Assembly (NCBI GenBank): GCA_024235615.1
Contig: JACKMB010000007.1
Location: forward strand, 46,056-110,055
Length of the DNA: 64,000 nt
Direction of reading: 5' to 3'
Source of the DNA: Thauera sp.
Lineage (GTDB): Bacteria > Pseudomonadota > Gammaproteobacteria > Burkholderiales > Rhodocyclaceae
Shown piece after piece: positions 8,916-16,394 of the stretch. The translations under genes and the position numbers were made by a program. Numbering within the stretch: the first letter of the stretch is position 1; the number at the start of each line of letters is the position of its first letter. A model generated the notes under the pieces. The model saw only the letters and a list, made by a program, of their open reading frames with translations, did no database searches and was not told where the DNA came from.

Positions 8916-10118
8916 TCACCCCAGCAGCGCCACCGACTTGATCTGCGCCCACATCCGCAGCCCCGGGCGCAGCCCAAGCTGCGCGCTCGAGCGCCGGGTG
9001 ATGCGGGCGATCAGCGCGGTGCCGCCGGCGTCGAGGCCGACCAGGACGTGGGCGGGGGAATCGGCGCCGACCACTTCCTTCACCGTGACCGCGATCAGGT
9101 TGACGATGCTGGTGCCCTCCACCTTGTGGTCGGCGAGGCTGACGTCGCGCGCATGGATGCGGAAGCGCAGACGGCGGCCAAGGGCCACGGGCTGGCGCTG
9201 CACCCACACCGCGCCGCCGGGGAAATCCAGCCGGGTGAGGTGGTCGTGGTCGTCATGTTCGGCCACCGTGCCGTCGACCACCACCCCGGCATCCTCGGTG
9301 AAGGCGGTGGGCAGGTCGAGGCGAGCCATGGTGGCGTGGAGTTCGCCGGCGGCCATCACCTTGCCCGCACCGAGCATGACCACGTGGTCGGCCAGGCGCA
9401 CGACCTCGTCGGGCGAGTGGCTGACGTAGAGCACCGGGATGTCGAGCTCGTCGTGCAGGCGTTCGAGGTAGGGCAGGATCTCCTGCTTGCGACGGTGGTC
9501 GAGCGCGGCGAGCGGCTCGTCCATGAGCAGGATGCGCGGGCTGGTGAGCAGCGCGCGCGCCATGCCGACGCGCTGGCGCTCGCCGCCGGACAGCCGGTCC
9601 GGCATACGCTCGAGCAAGGCCTCGATGCCGAGCAGCGCCACCGCGTGCTCGAGCCGCACCCGGCGCGCCGCCGTCGGAATGCGGCGCAGCCCGAACTCGA
9701 GGTTGCGCCGCACCGACAGGTGGGGGAACAGGCTCGCCTCCTGGAACACGTAGCCGAGCTCGCGGCGGTGAGTGGGCACCTGGATGCCGCGCGCGTCGTC
9801 CTGCCAGCATTCGCCGTTGACCACCAGGCGGCCGCGCGCCGCCGGCTCGAGCCCGGCGACGCAGCGCAGCAGCGTGGTCTTGCCCGAGCCGGAGTGGCCG
9901 AACAGCGCGGTGACGCCGCGCCCGGGCAGGCGCAGGTCGACGTCGAGGCGGAAGCCAGCGTAGTCGACCGCGAAGCGCGCCTCGATACCGGCGGCCGACG
10001 GGGTGGGGCCTTGGGCGGCGCCGCTTGCGCCGGTCGCAGCGCTTGCGGTTGCAGCGGTGGCGACAGCATGTGCGGCAATTGCAGTGCTTGCGCCGGTTGC
10101 CAGCGGATGCTCGGCCAT
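8916..10118 (-). CDS. modC: molybdate ABC transporter ATP-binding protein ModC
   Basis: The ATPase of the molybdate importer. Walker A is GHSGSGKTT (74-82), the ABC signature LSGGERQR (176-183) and Walker B LLMDEP (197-202). A C-terminal TOBE-type molybdate-binding domain covers roughly 325-400. The start is placed at the ATG overlapping the modB stop by one base (TGATG), giving 400 residues. The first 45 residues are an unusual Ala/Thr-rich low-complexity leader not seen in typical ModC (about 350-370 residues), so a start further in is possible. Energises molybdate uptake through ModB with ModA as the receptor. Confidence 0.92.
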   Translation of the reverse strand: MAEHPLATGASTAIAAHAVATAATASAATGASGAAQGPTPSAAGIEARFAVDYAGFRLDVDLRLPGRGVTALFGHSGSGKTTLLRCVAGLEPAARGRLVVNGECWQDDARGIQVPTHRRELGYVFQEASLFPHLSVRRNLEFGLRRIPTAARRVRLEHAVALLGIEALLERMPDRLSGGERQRVGMARALLTSPRILLMDEPLAALDHRRKQEILPYLERLHDELDIPVLYVSHSPDEVVRLADHVVMLGAGKVMAAGELHATMARLDLPTAFTEDAGVVVDGTVAEHDDHDHLTRLDFPGGAVWVQRQPVALGRRLRFRIHARDVSLADHKVEGTSIVNLIAVTVKEVVGADSPAHVLVGLDAGGTALIARITRRSSAQLGLRPGLRMWAQIKSVALLG

Positions 10119-10804
10119 CAGCCCACCCCTCCGCCGGCATTGCCGCGCCGGCCGTAGAGCGCGAGCAGCACCACGAAGCTGAACGCCAGCATGCCGGCCG
10201 ACAGCCAGTGCGCCTGGGCGTACTCCAGCGCCTCGACGTGGTCGTAGATCGCCACCGAGACCACCCGCGTCCTGTCCGGGATGTTGCCGCCGATCATCAG
10301 CACCACGCCGAACTCGCCCACCGTGTGCGCAAAACCGAGGATGGTCGCGGTGACGAAGCCCGGCCGCGCCAGCGGCAGCGCGACGTTGAAGAAACGGTCC
10401 CAGGGCCCGGCGCGCAGCGTGGCGGCGACCTCCAGCGGGCGGCGGCCGATGGCCTCGAAGGCGTTGGCGAGCGGCTGCACGACGAAGGGCAGCGAATAGA
10501 CCACCGAGCCCACCACCAGGCCGGCAAAGGAGAACGGCAGCAGGCCGAGGCCGAGCGCCTCGGTGAGCCGGCCGAGCGGCCCGTTCGGCCCCATCGCCAC
10601 CAGCAGGTAGAAGCCGATCACCGTTGGCGGCAGCACCAGCGGCAGCGCCACCACCGCGCCGACGACGCCCTTCCAGCGCGAGCGCGTGCACGCCAGCCAC
10701 CACGCCAGCGGCGTGCCGAGCAGCAACAGCACCACGGTGCTGACCGCGGCGAGCTCGAGGGTGAGGCGGATGGCGGACCAGTCGGCGCCGGTCAGGGTCG
10801 GCAT
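10118..10804 (-). CDS. modB: molybdate ABC transporter permease ModB
   Basis: A 228-residue inner-membrane permease with five or six membrane segments. The binding-protein-dependent transport (EAA) loop reads [17 protein letters not shown]-type. [17 protein letters not shown] is very characteristic of ModB. The start [12 protein letters not shown] matches the usual ModB N-terminus; the frame runs on upstream to 11101, but that part is low-complexity and overlaps repeat DNA. The stop overlaps the modC start, so the two are translationally coupled. modA lies 470 bp upstream on the same strand. Confidence 0.93.
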   Translation of the reverse strand: MPTLTGADWSAIRLTLELAAVSTVVLLLLGTPLAWWLACTRSRWKGVVGAVVALPLVLPPTVIGFYLLVAMGPNGPLGRLTEALGLGLLPFSFAGLVVGSVVYSLPFVVQPLANAFEAIGRRPLEVAATLRAGPWDRFFNVALPLARPGFVTATILGFAHTVGEFGVVLMIGGNIPDRTRVVSVAIYDHVEALEYAQAHWLSAGMLAFSFVVLLALYGRRGNAGGGVG

Positions 10805-11274
10805 GGAGCGGGCATGAAGAGGGGCAGGATCGTCGAGGCGGCACGCCCGTGCGGCGGCGGCCCCCATTGTGCCGCGCCCGGCGCGCGGATTGAAAGCGCA
10901 CCGCGCCCCGGGGGGTGTCGCGACCTCGAAGGTGAGCGGGCACCCGGGCGCCGAGGTGTGCGTGCTCCGGCGCGCCAACACGACGCAACTCCGCGGGGCG
11001 GGGTGTAGGAGCGGCGGAAGCCGCGAACCGGGCGGATCCTCTGCGAGACGCCGCGACGGGTACCCGGGCGCCTCAATTCGCGCCTGCCGGTGCTCCTGCA
11101 AAACGGCCGCAACCCGAGCCTGAATTCGCGCCTGCCGGCGCTCCTACAAAAACGGCGCGGCCCGAGCATGAATTCGCACCAGCCGGCGCTCCTACAGAAA
11201 CCGATGCGGGACGGGGCGGGTGTGGCGAGCTGCGAATCCTGTAGCGCCGGGGCGGCGAGCAGCGGCAGGCCCCG
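10805..11274. repeat. 470-bp gene-free gap between modA and modB holding four copies of an interspersed ~24-bp palindromic repeat
   Basis: No convincing gene is present. Copies of the repeat whose core is GCCGGCGCTCCTACA (or its complement) lie at 11004-11026, 11077-11100, 11125-11148 and 11173-11196. The last three are head-to-tail at 48-bp spacing. Each contains an internal GC-rich palindrome able to form a small hairpin. The family recurs at 12223, 20535, 20612, 20722 and 37202-37263 in this window. Confidence 0.7.
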
Positions 11275-12075
11275 TCAGCGCCCGGCTGGCGCGGGCGGCA
11301 GCTCGAAACCGTAGCGCCGCAGCACCGTGCGTGCGGACTCGCTGCCGATGAACTCGGCGAACGCGCCGGCGAGCGGCTTGCCGGCGGCGGCGCGGGTGAG
11401 CATGAAGCCCTGCTCGAGCGGCGCGTGCAGGCTCGCATCGATGAGGTGGTAGCCGCCTTGCGCAGCCAGCGTCGGGTTGAGCGCGAGCGAGAGCGCGATG
11501 ATCCCCACCGCCGCGTTGCCGGTCTGCACGAACTGCGCGGTCTGGGCGATGTTCTCCCCCTGCACCAGGCGCGGCTGCACCGCCTCCCACACACCGGCGG
11601 CGCGCAAGGCCTCCTCGGCGCGCTTGCCGTAGGGCGCGTGGCGCGGGTTGGCGATGGCGATGCGGCCGAGCACGGGGTCGGCGAGGTCCTTCAGCTCCAG
11701 GCTGCGCGCGTCGCGGGTCGCGCTCCACAGCACGATGCGGCCGAGCGCGTAGGGCCGGGTCGTGCCGTGGGCGAGGCCCTCGGCCTCGAGCGTGCGCGGG
11801 TAGGCGATGTCGGCGGAGAAATAGAGATCGAAGGGCGCGCCCTGGCGGATCTGCGTGGCGAACTTGCCCGAGGAGCCGTACACCACCTCGACGACATCAC
11901 CCGGATGCGCGCGACCGAACTCGGCGACGATCTCGTCGAGCGCGAACTTGAGGTCGGAGGCCGCCGCCACCGTGACGCGCTCGCCCGCCGTGGCGGTCGG
12001 CGCGCAGACGCCCGCGGCGAGCGCGAGCAGGACGCCGAGCACACGGCGGCGTGGCGGCAACCTGGATGAACCCAT
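11275..12075 (-). CDS. modA: molybdate ABC transporter substrate-binding protein ModA
   Basis: A periplasmic binding protein of 266 residues. The signal peptide has an arginine-rich start and hydrophobic core ending at about ATA/GE (residue 30). It shows ModA hallmarks VAAASDLKFALDE and YGSSGKFATQI near the start, and FSADIAYP and GENIAQTAQFVQTGNAAVGI further on. It captures molybdate or tungstate for ModBC. The start MGSSRL was chosen because AAGGA lies 5-9 bases upstream; the open frame continues to 12294 but without a plausible signal peptide. It is first in the mod cluster and separated from modB by a repeat-rich gap, so the genes may not all share one transcript. No ModE gene is in the window. 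Confidence 0.92.
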   Translation of the reverse strand: MGSSRLPPRRRVLGVLLALAAGVCAPTATAGERVTVAAASDLKFALDEIVAEFGRAHPGDVVEVVYGSSGKFATQIRQGAPFDLYFSADIAYPRTLEAEGLAHGTTRPYALGRIVLWSATRDARSLELKDLADPVLGRIAIANPRHAPYGKRAEEALRAAGVWEAVQPRLVQGENIAQTAQFVQTGNAAVGIIALSLALNPTLAAQGGYHLIDASLHAPLEQGFMLTRAAAGKPLAGAFAEFIGSESARTVLRRYGFELPPAPAGR

Positions 12076-12222
12076 GGATCCTTCTCCCTTATAGAGACAG
12101 TGCATCGTGCAGCAAAGGCGGAAGCGGCGGACATCGGCGCGGGTGTTTGGCGCCACCGGCGATCCGATGCCCGGTTCGCGTGGACGCAGGCGATCTGCGC
12201 CATCGCGCTCTTCAGCGTCGGA

Positions 12223-12246
12223 TTCGCGCCTTCCGGCGCTCCTACA
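12223..12246 (-). repeat. copy of interspersed ~24-bp palindromic repeat
   Basis: Same family as the four copies between modA and modB, here in the TTCGCGCC...CTCCTACA orientation. It lies between modA and the PHB-depolymerase-like gene. Confidence 0.65.
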
Positions 12247-12288
12247 CAAACCATCTTCACCGCCACACGCGGGCAGAAGGCCCAGGCG

Positions 12289-12337
12289 CCTCACGCCTCA
12301 CGCCTCACGCCTCACGCCTCATTCCTCACGCCTCATT
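12289..12337. repeat. heptamer array (CCTCACG)n
   Basis: Seven back-to-back 7-bp units: four CCTCACG, then CCTCATT, CCTCACG, CCTCATT. On the minus strand it reads as repeated TGAGGCG. The stop codon of the downstream-reading esterase gene (12326-12328) lies inside it. Similar arrays occur at 44836 and 61414. Confidence 0.85.
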
Positions 12338-13345
12338 CCCCACGCCCCCAAGACTCGCCTGCACGAAGCGCCAGATCAGCGTGGAGGCGTCCGGGCCCCT
12401 GGGGTCGCTGAAGTGTTCGTCGGCGACGCCGCCGCTCCAGGCGTGGCCGAGGCGCTCGACCTCGCACAGGCGGACGCACACCCGGCGCTGCGCACGCCAG
12501 TCGCTCACCGTCATCGGGTGACGTGCCCCGCGCTGCACCCGCCGCGGCACGGCGGCGCGCGCGCCGAGCGCGGCGGCCCACTGCTCGGCGGCGGCGTGGG
12601 CATTGCGCACCGACACCACGCGGTCGTCGCTGCCGTGGATCACCAGCAGAGGCGGACGGTTCCCGCGCTCGACCGCAGTCTCGGGCAGGCTGCGCCCGCG
12701 CATCGCTGCCAGCGCCCCGGCGGCCGAGCGCGCCGCGCCCGGGGCGACGCCGGCGTGCATCGCCACCGCACAGAAGCGCTCCGGCCAGCGCACCGCGAGC
12801 AGGGCCGCCATGCTCGCGCCCGCGGACAACCCGGCCACCGCGACCGCGCCGCGGTCGACCGGGTAGAGCAGGCAGGCTTGATCGATCGCCGCGATCAGGG
12901 TCGCCGCCTCGGCTTCGGCGCGGTGGCTGCGCGTGTCGTACCAGTTCCAGCAGCCCTGCGGGTTGGCGGCCAGGTCCTGCTCGGGGTAGAGCACCAGGAA
13001 GCGCTCGCGCGAGGCAAGCCGGTCCATGCGCGTGCTGCGCGCGAAGGCCGCCGCGTTCTGGCCGCAGCCGTGCAGCATCACCAGCAGCGGCAGGCGCTCG
13101 CTGCTGCGCACGCCGGCCGGGCGAAACAGCCGGAAGCGCCGCAGCCCCCCCGGCCCGATCGCCTGGCCGGTGACCCAGTCGCCGGTCGACGCCGGCAGGC
13201 GATAGGGCGCGGACATCGCCTCGACACCACGCGCCGCGGCCTTGCCGGCGGCATTCGCGCCGGCACGGATCGCGCGCCGGGTCATGGCGGTGGTGGCGCG
13301 CTCGATGGCGCGCAGGAGGGGCGAGGGGCGGACGCGGCGGCTCAT
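12326..13345 (-). CDS. PHB depolymerase family esterase (LpqC/feruloyl-esterase-like)
   Basis: An esterase of 339 residues from the chosen start MSRRVRP (an upstream start at 13363 adds six). It has the family's HGCGQN oxyanion motif (92-97) and the nucleophile elbow GLSAGAS with Ser174, followed by IHGSDDRVV (Asp) and a late GHAWSGG (His). These are the marks of the esterase-PHB family, which hydrolyses short-chain polyhydroxyalkanoate or other esters. No clear Sec signal peptide is seen; the Arg-rich N-terminus suggests a cytoplasmic protein. The stop codon lies within a heptamer repeat array, so the very C-terminus may vary between strains. Confidence 0.88.
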   Translation of the reverse strand: MSRRVRPSPLLRAIERATTAMTRRAIRAGANAAGKAAARGVEAMSAPYRLPASTGDWVTGQAIGPGGLRRFRLFRPAGVRSSERLPLLVMLHGCGQNAAAFARSTRMDRLASRERFLVLYPEQDLAANPQGCWNWYDTRSHRAEAEAATLIAAIDQACLLYPVDRGAVAVAGLSAGASMAALLAVRWPERFCAVAMHAGVAPGAARSAAGALAAMRGRSLPETAVERGNRPPLLVIHGSDDRVVSVRNAHAAAEQWAAALGARAAVPRRVQRGARHPMTVSDWRAQRRVCVRLCEVERLGHAWSGGVADEHFSDPRGPDASTLIWRFVQASLGGVGNEA

Positions 13346-13565
13346 GCGCGAAGGGTCGCACACCCGCCCGCAAAAAAGCGCCGATCCTGTCGGATAAATT
13401 TACAGTATCGACCCATATACCCACTCATCTATCTGATTTTATTGAAAACCTAAATCGGGCACATTTTGTGCTTTGAATGGGCAGCGACAAGTGGAGGCGG
13501 TGCGCCTCACCGCGCCTGTCGTATTCCCACGCACCCGCCGTGGACACCGAAAAAGGAGATCGATC

Positions 13566-14483
13566 ATGAGAACACCCTGTCCGGACCAGGCGGGCCGCCG
13601 GCTTCGCCACGCCCGCACCCTGCTGTGTGCCGCCACCTTGTGCGCGCTGGCCACCGCACCCGCACATGCGACGCTGATCAACTACCAGAACTTCGACAAC
13701 CTCTCGGCGTTCACCCTCAACGGGGCGACGGCGGGCATCAACACCGGCGGCCAGGGTGTCGTCGGTCCCAGTGGAGCGCGCGTGCTGCGCCTGACCAACG
13801 CGCTCTCGCAAGCAGGCAGCGCCTTCCTGACCAGCCCGTTCTCGCTGGCCGCGGACGCCTCCTTCAGCAGCTACTTCGAGTTCCAGTTCACCAACCAGAT
13901 CAACAACGGCGCCGACGGCATCGTGTTCACCGTGCAGACGGTGGCCAACACCGCGGGCGGCTCGGGCGGCGGCATCGGCTACCAGGGCCTGAGCCCCAGC
14001 GTCGGCGTCGAGTTCGACAACTGGAACAACGGCGGCGGGGACGGCAACAACGACAACCACGCCGGCATCAACGTGAACGGCAATATGGCCTCGGTGGTGC
14101 GCGCTGACACTCTTCCCGCGCAGCTCGACAGCGGCTCCGTCTTCCACTCCTGGGTCGATTACAACGGCGCGTCGGACAAGCTCGAGGTCCGCCTCGCGCT
14201 CACCGACACCCGCCCCGCCGCTGCCCTGATGAGCTACACGGTCGACCTCGTGACCCTGCTCGGCACCACCAACGCGTTCATCGGCTTCACCTCCGGCACC
14301 GGCGCCGCGGGCGCCTATCACGACATCCGGCGCTGGGTATTTACCGGCGAGTTCAACCCGATCGTCGACCCCGACGACCCCGTGGATCCGGGCACAGTCC
14401 CCGAGCCCGGCTCGCTCGCGCTGCTATCGCTCGGCCTGCTGGGCGCGTTCGCCGGCCTGCGCCGCCGCGCCTTGGCAACCTGA
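13566..14483 (+). CDS. PEP-CTERM-sorted, L-type-lectin-like secreted protein
   Basis: A 305-residue exported protein. The signal peptide ends near AHA/TL. The mature domain resembles legume/L-type lectins: ADGIVFTVQ, then a glycine-rich GGIGYQGLSPSVGVEFDNW and an Asn/Asp-rich loop with His, as in the carbohydrate/metal site. It ends with the PEP-CTERM sorting signal: VPEPGS, a hydrophobic helix, then a GLRRRAL basic tail. PEP-CTERM proteins are handled by exosortase and linked to exopolysaccharide production and floc formation; no exosortase gene is in this window. AAAGGAG lies 5 bases before GATCATG and fixes the start. Confidence 0.9.
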   Translation: MRTPCPDQAGRRLRHARTLLCAATLCALATAPAHATLINYQNFDNLSAFTLNGATAGINTGGQGVVGPSGARVLRLTNALSQAGSAFLTSPFSLAADASFSSYFEFQFTNQINNGADGIVFTVQTVANTAGGSGGGIGYQGLSPSVGVEFDNWNNGGGDGNNDNHAGINVNGNMASVVRADTLPAQLDSGSVFHSWVDYNGASDKLEVRLALTDTRPAAALMSYTVDLVTLLGTTNAFIGFTSGTGAAGAYHDIRRWVFTGEFNPIVDPDDPVDPGTVPEPGSLALLSLGLLGAFAGLRRRALAT

Positions 14484-14495
14484 ACGGTCCTGCGC

Positions 14496-14528
14496 CTGCA
14501 GGCGGCGGCGAGAAGCCGTCGCCTGCAG
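14496..14528. terminator. long GC hairpin between convergent genes
   Basis: 14-bp arms (14496-14509 and 14515-14528, 13 of 14 paired) around a 5-base loop, in the 48-bp gap between the PEP-CTERM gene and the opposing small membrane-protein gene. Probably a bidirectional terminator. Confidence 0.6.
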
Positions 14529-14531
14529 CAC

Positions 14532-14768
14532 TCAACCGCCCCCGCCGCGCTCCTCACGCGCCACCGCGGCCAGTTCGCGCAGGTACCAGGCCGCGTAGCC
14601 GTAGCCGGCCAGCGCGACCAGCGCGGAGTAGAGCAGCTCGCCTTCGAGCGCGTGGCCCGCGAGCATGTTGGTGACGACGACGAAGCTCAGGTAGAGCGCG
14701 GCGACCATGCCGCCGAAGATGCGGATGAGGGCGAAGGTCTTGCGCTGCTTGAGGGTGGGCTGGGCCAT
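14532..14768 (-). CDS. small inner-membrane protein, function unknown
   Basis: 78 residues: a short basic N-terminus, one hydrophobic segment (about 17-37) and a second (about 45-62), then an Arg/Glu-rich tail ending in glycines. I do not recognise a family. The compact two-helix layout and normal codon use suggest a real gene. It is isolated: convergent with the PEP-CTERM gene and divergent from the spermidine-synthase-like gene. Confidence 0.6.
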   Translation of the reverse strand: MAQPTLKQRKTFALIRIFGGMVAALYLSFVVVTNMLAGHALEGELLYSALVALAGYGYAAWYLRELAAVAREERGGGG

Positions 14769-14972
14769 GGGGAGACGGGGCGGGACGAGGAGACAGGCGG
14801 CAGGGTAGCCGATTCCGGCCCGGCTGGCATCGCCGGCGGGCGCTTGGCGCGGACAATCACAGGAAGCTCATGTCTGAGCGCAGCGCCCAGGCCAAGGGAT
14901 GCTGGCCTCGGGTGGCGGCGCACCGGATAATCGGCCCGCTTCCACCCCCTTCCCCGCGCGAGGATCTCCGCG

Positions 14973-16394
14973 ATGCATGCTCCGGCTCCCGGCCGGCCCG
15001 GGACCGCGCCCGCGGCGGCCTCCCCCGCCCCGGCGCTGTCGCCCGCCCTGCTCTTCCTGCTCGTCTTCGTCGAGGGCTTCGTCTCGCTCGGCGCCGAGAT
15101 CCTCGCGCTGCGCCGGCTGGTGCCGCACGTGGGCAGCGCGATCACGGTCACCGCGCCGACGATCGCGTTCTTCCTGCTCGCGCTGGCGCTCGGCTACCAG
15201 GCCGGCGGGCGCGTGGCGGACGACTACCTCGCGCGCGTGCGGCGCAACTTCCTGCTCGCCGCCGCGCTGATCGCGCTCGGGCTGGCGGGGCCGGTGGTGG
15301 AGCTGGCCTTCGCCCATCTGCAGCCGGCGCCGGTGGCCTGGGCGGTGGTGGTGTGCGGCGTGCTGTGCCCGGTGGCCTGGCTGCTCGGCCAGACCGTGCC
15401 CATCCTCACCAACCTGCTGCGCCACGAGCGCATCGGCGCGCGCAGCGGGGCGGCGCTGTACTGGTCCACGCTGGGATCCTTCCTGGGCGCGCTGACGCTG
15501 TCGATGGGGGTGATGCAGTGGCTGGGGGTGGGCGCGGCGGTGCTGGTGTGCACCGGCCTGCTGCTCGCGGCGGTGCCGGCGCTCGGCCGCGTCGCCGGCG
15601 CCCGTATGCCATCCGCCGTGGCGGCGCTCGTAATCGCGCTCGCGGCGCTGGCGGTCAACCTCGTGCTGCCGCAGCAGCTCGAGACCGCCTACGCCACCTA
15701 CCGCGTCGAGGCGGTGGAGATCCCCGGCTACGTGGCCCCGGAGGTCTTCCGCATCAACAACTCGCCGGCCTCCATCCTCGACGCCGGCGAGCAGCCACGC
15801 TACGCGCGCTACATCCGCCGCCTGCGCGGCCTGCTGCTGGACGAGTTGGGCTTTCGCGGGCGCAGCGTGCTGGTGCTGGGCGCGGGCGGCTTCACGCTGT
15901 CGCACCGCGAGCCGCTCAATCACTACGTGTATGTCGACATCGACCCCGCCGTGAAGGAGATCGCCGAGCGCGACTTCCTGCGCGAGCCGGTGCGCGGCGA
16001 GTTCGTCGCCGCGGACGCGCGCGCCCACCTGCGCGCCACCGCCGCGCGTCACGACGCAGTGGTGGTCGACGTCTATAGCGCGCTCACCAGCATCCCCGCC
16101 CATCTGGTCACGCGCGAGTTCTGGCGCGCGACCCGAGCCGCGCTGAAGCCGGGCGGCGTCCTCGCCGCCAACCTCATCCTCGACCGCGAGCTCGCCAGCC
16201 CCTACGCGCGCAGCCTGCTGGCGAGCATCCAGGCCGAGTACGGCGCGTGTGCGGTCGAGGTGCTGTTTCGCGACCGTCCGCAGGGCAACGTGCTGGTGAT
16301 CTGCACCGCCCCGTCCGCGGCGCCGGCGGAGCCCGCCCACCCCTACACCGACGAGCGCAACCGCGCCGACCTCGACGTGCTGCGCGGCGGCTGA
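14973..16394 (+). CDS. membrane-fused spermidine-synthase-like protein
   Basis: 473 residues. The N-terminal half has about six to seven membrane helices (first: LLFLLVFVEGFVSLGAEILALRR-type). The C-terminal half (about 270-460) is a Rossmann methyltransferase-like domain with VLVLGAGGF (SAM-binding-like glycine motif), VDIDPAV (acidic residue) and HDAVVVDVYSA. The arrangement is that of bacterial fused MFS/spermidine-synthase proteins. Whether such proteins make polyamines is largely untested; aminopropyl transfer is inferred from the fold only. Its stop codon abuts the stop of the opposing GGDEF/EAL gene with no gap (TGATCA). Confidence 0.8.
   Translation: MHAPAPGRPGTAPAAASPAPALSPALLFLLVFVEGFVSLGAEILALRRLVPHVGSAITVTAPTIAFFLLALALGYQAGGRVADDYLARVRRNFLLAAALIALGLAGPVVELAFAHLQPAPVAWAVVVCGVLCPVAWLLGQTVPILTNLLRHERIGARSGAALYWSTLGSFLGALTLSMGVMQWLGVGAAVLVCTGLLLAAVPALGRVAGARMPSAVAALVIALAALAVNLVLPQQLETAYATYRVEAVEIPGYVAPEVFRINNSPASILDAGEQPRYARYIRRLRGLLLDELGFRGRSVLVLGAGGFTLSHREPLNHYVYVDIDPAVKEIAERDFLREPVRGEFVAADARAHLRATAARHDAVVVDVYSALTSIPAHLVTREFWRATRAALKPGGVLAANLILDRELASPYARSLLASIQAEYGACAVEVLFRDRPQGNVLVICTAPSAAPAEPAHPYTDERNRADLDVLRGG

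Noticed and set aside
8916-10988. A single 690-codon frame suggesting a ModB-ModC fusion
   Set aside because: The upstream 290 codons are modB DNA read in the wrong frame. The real modB is in a different frame and overlaps the modC start by one base.
12076-12120. ModE-type operator upstream of modA
   Set aside because: I looked for the TATATA-rich inverted repeat of ModE boxes and found only a weak TCTATAAG; not enough to call.
13364-13565. Sigma-54-type promoter for the PEP-CTERM gene (PrsR-regulated in related bacteria)
   Set aside because: No TGGCAC-N5-TTGC-like sequence could be found in the 200-bp upstream region.
14868-16340. A 490-codon minus-strand frame opposite the spermidine-synthase-like gene
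   Set aside because: Arg/His/Gln-rich shadow; the plus strand has membrane helices and a SAM-type motif.
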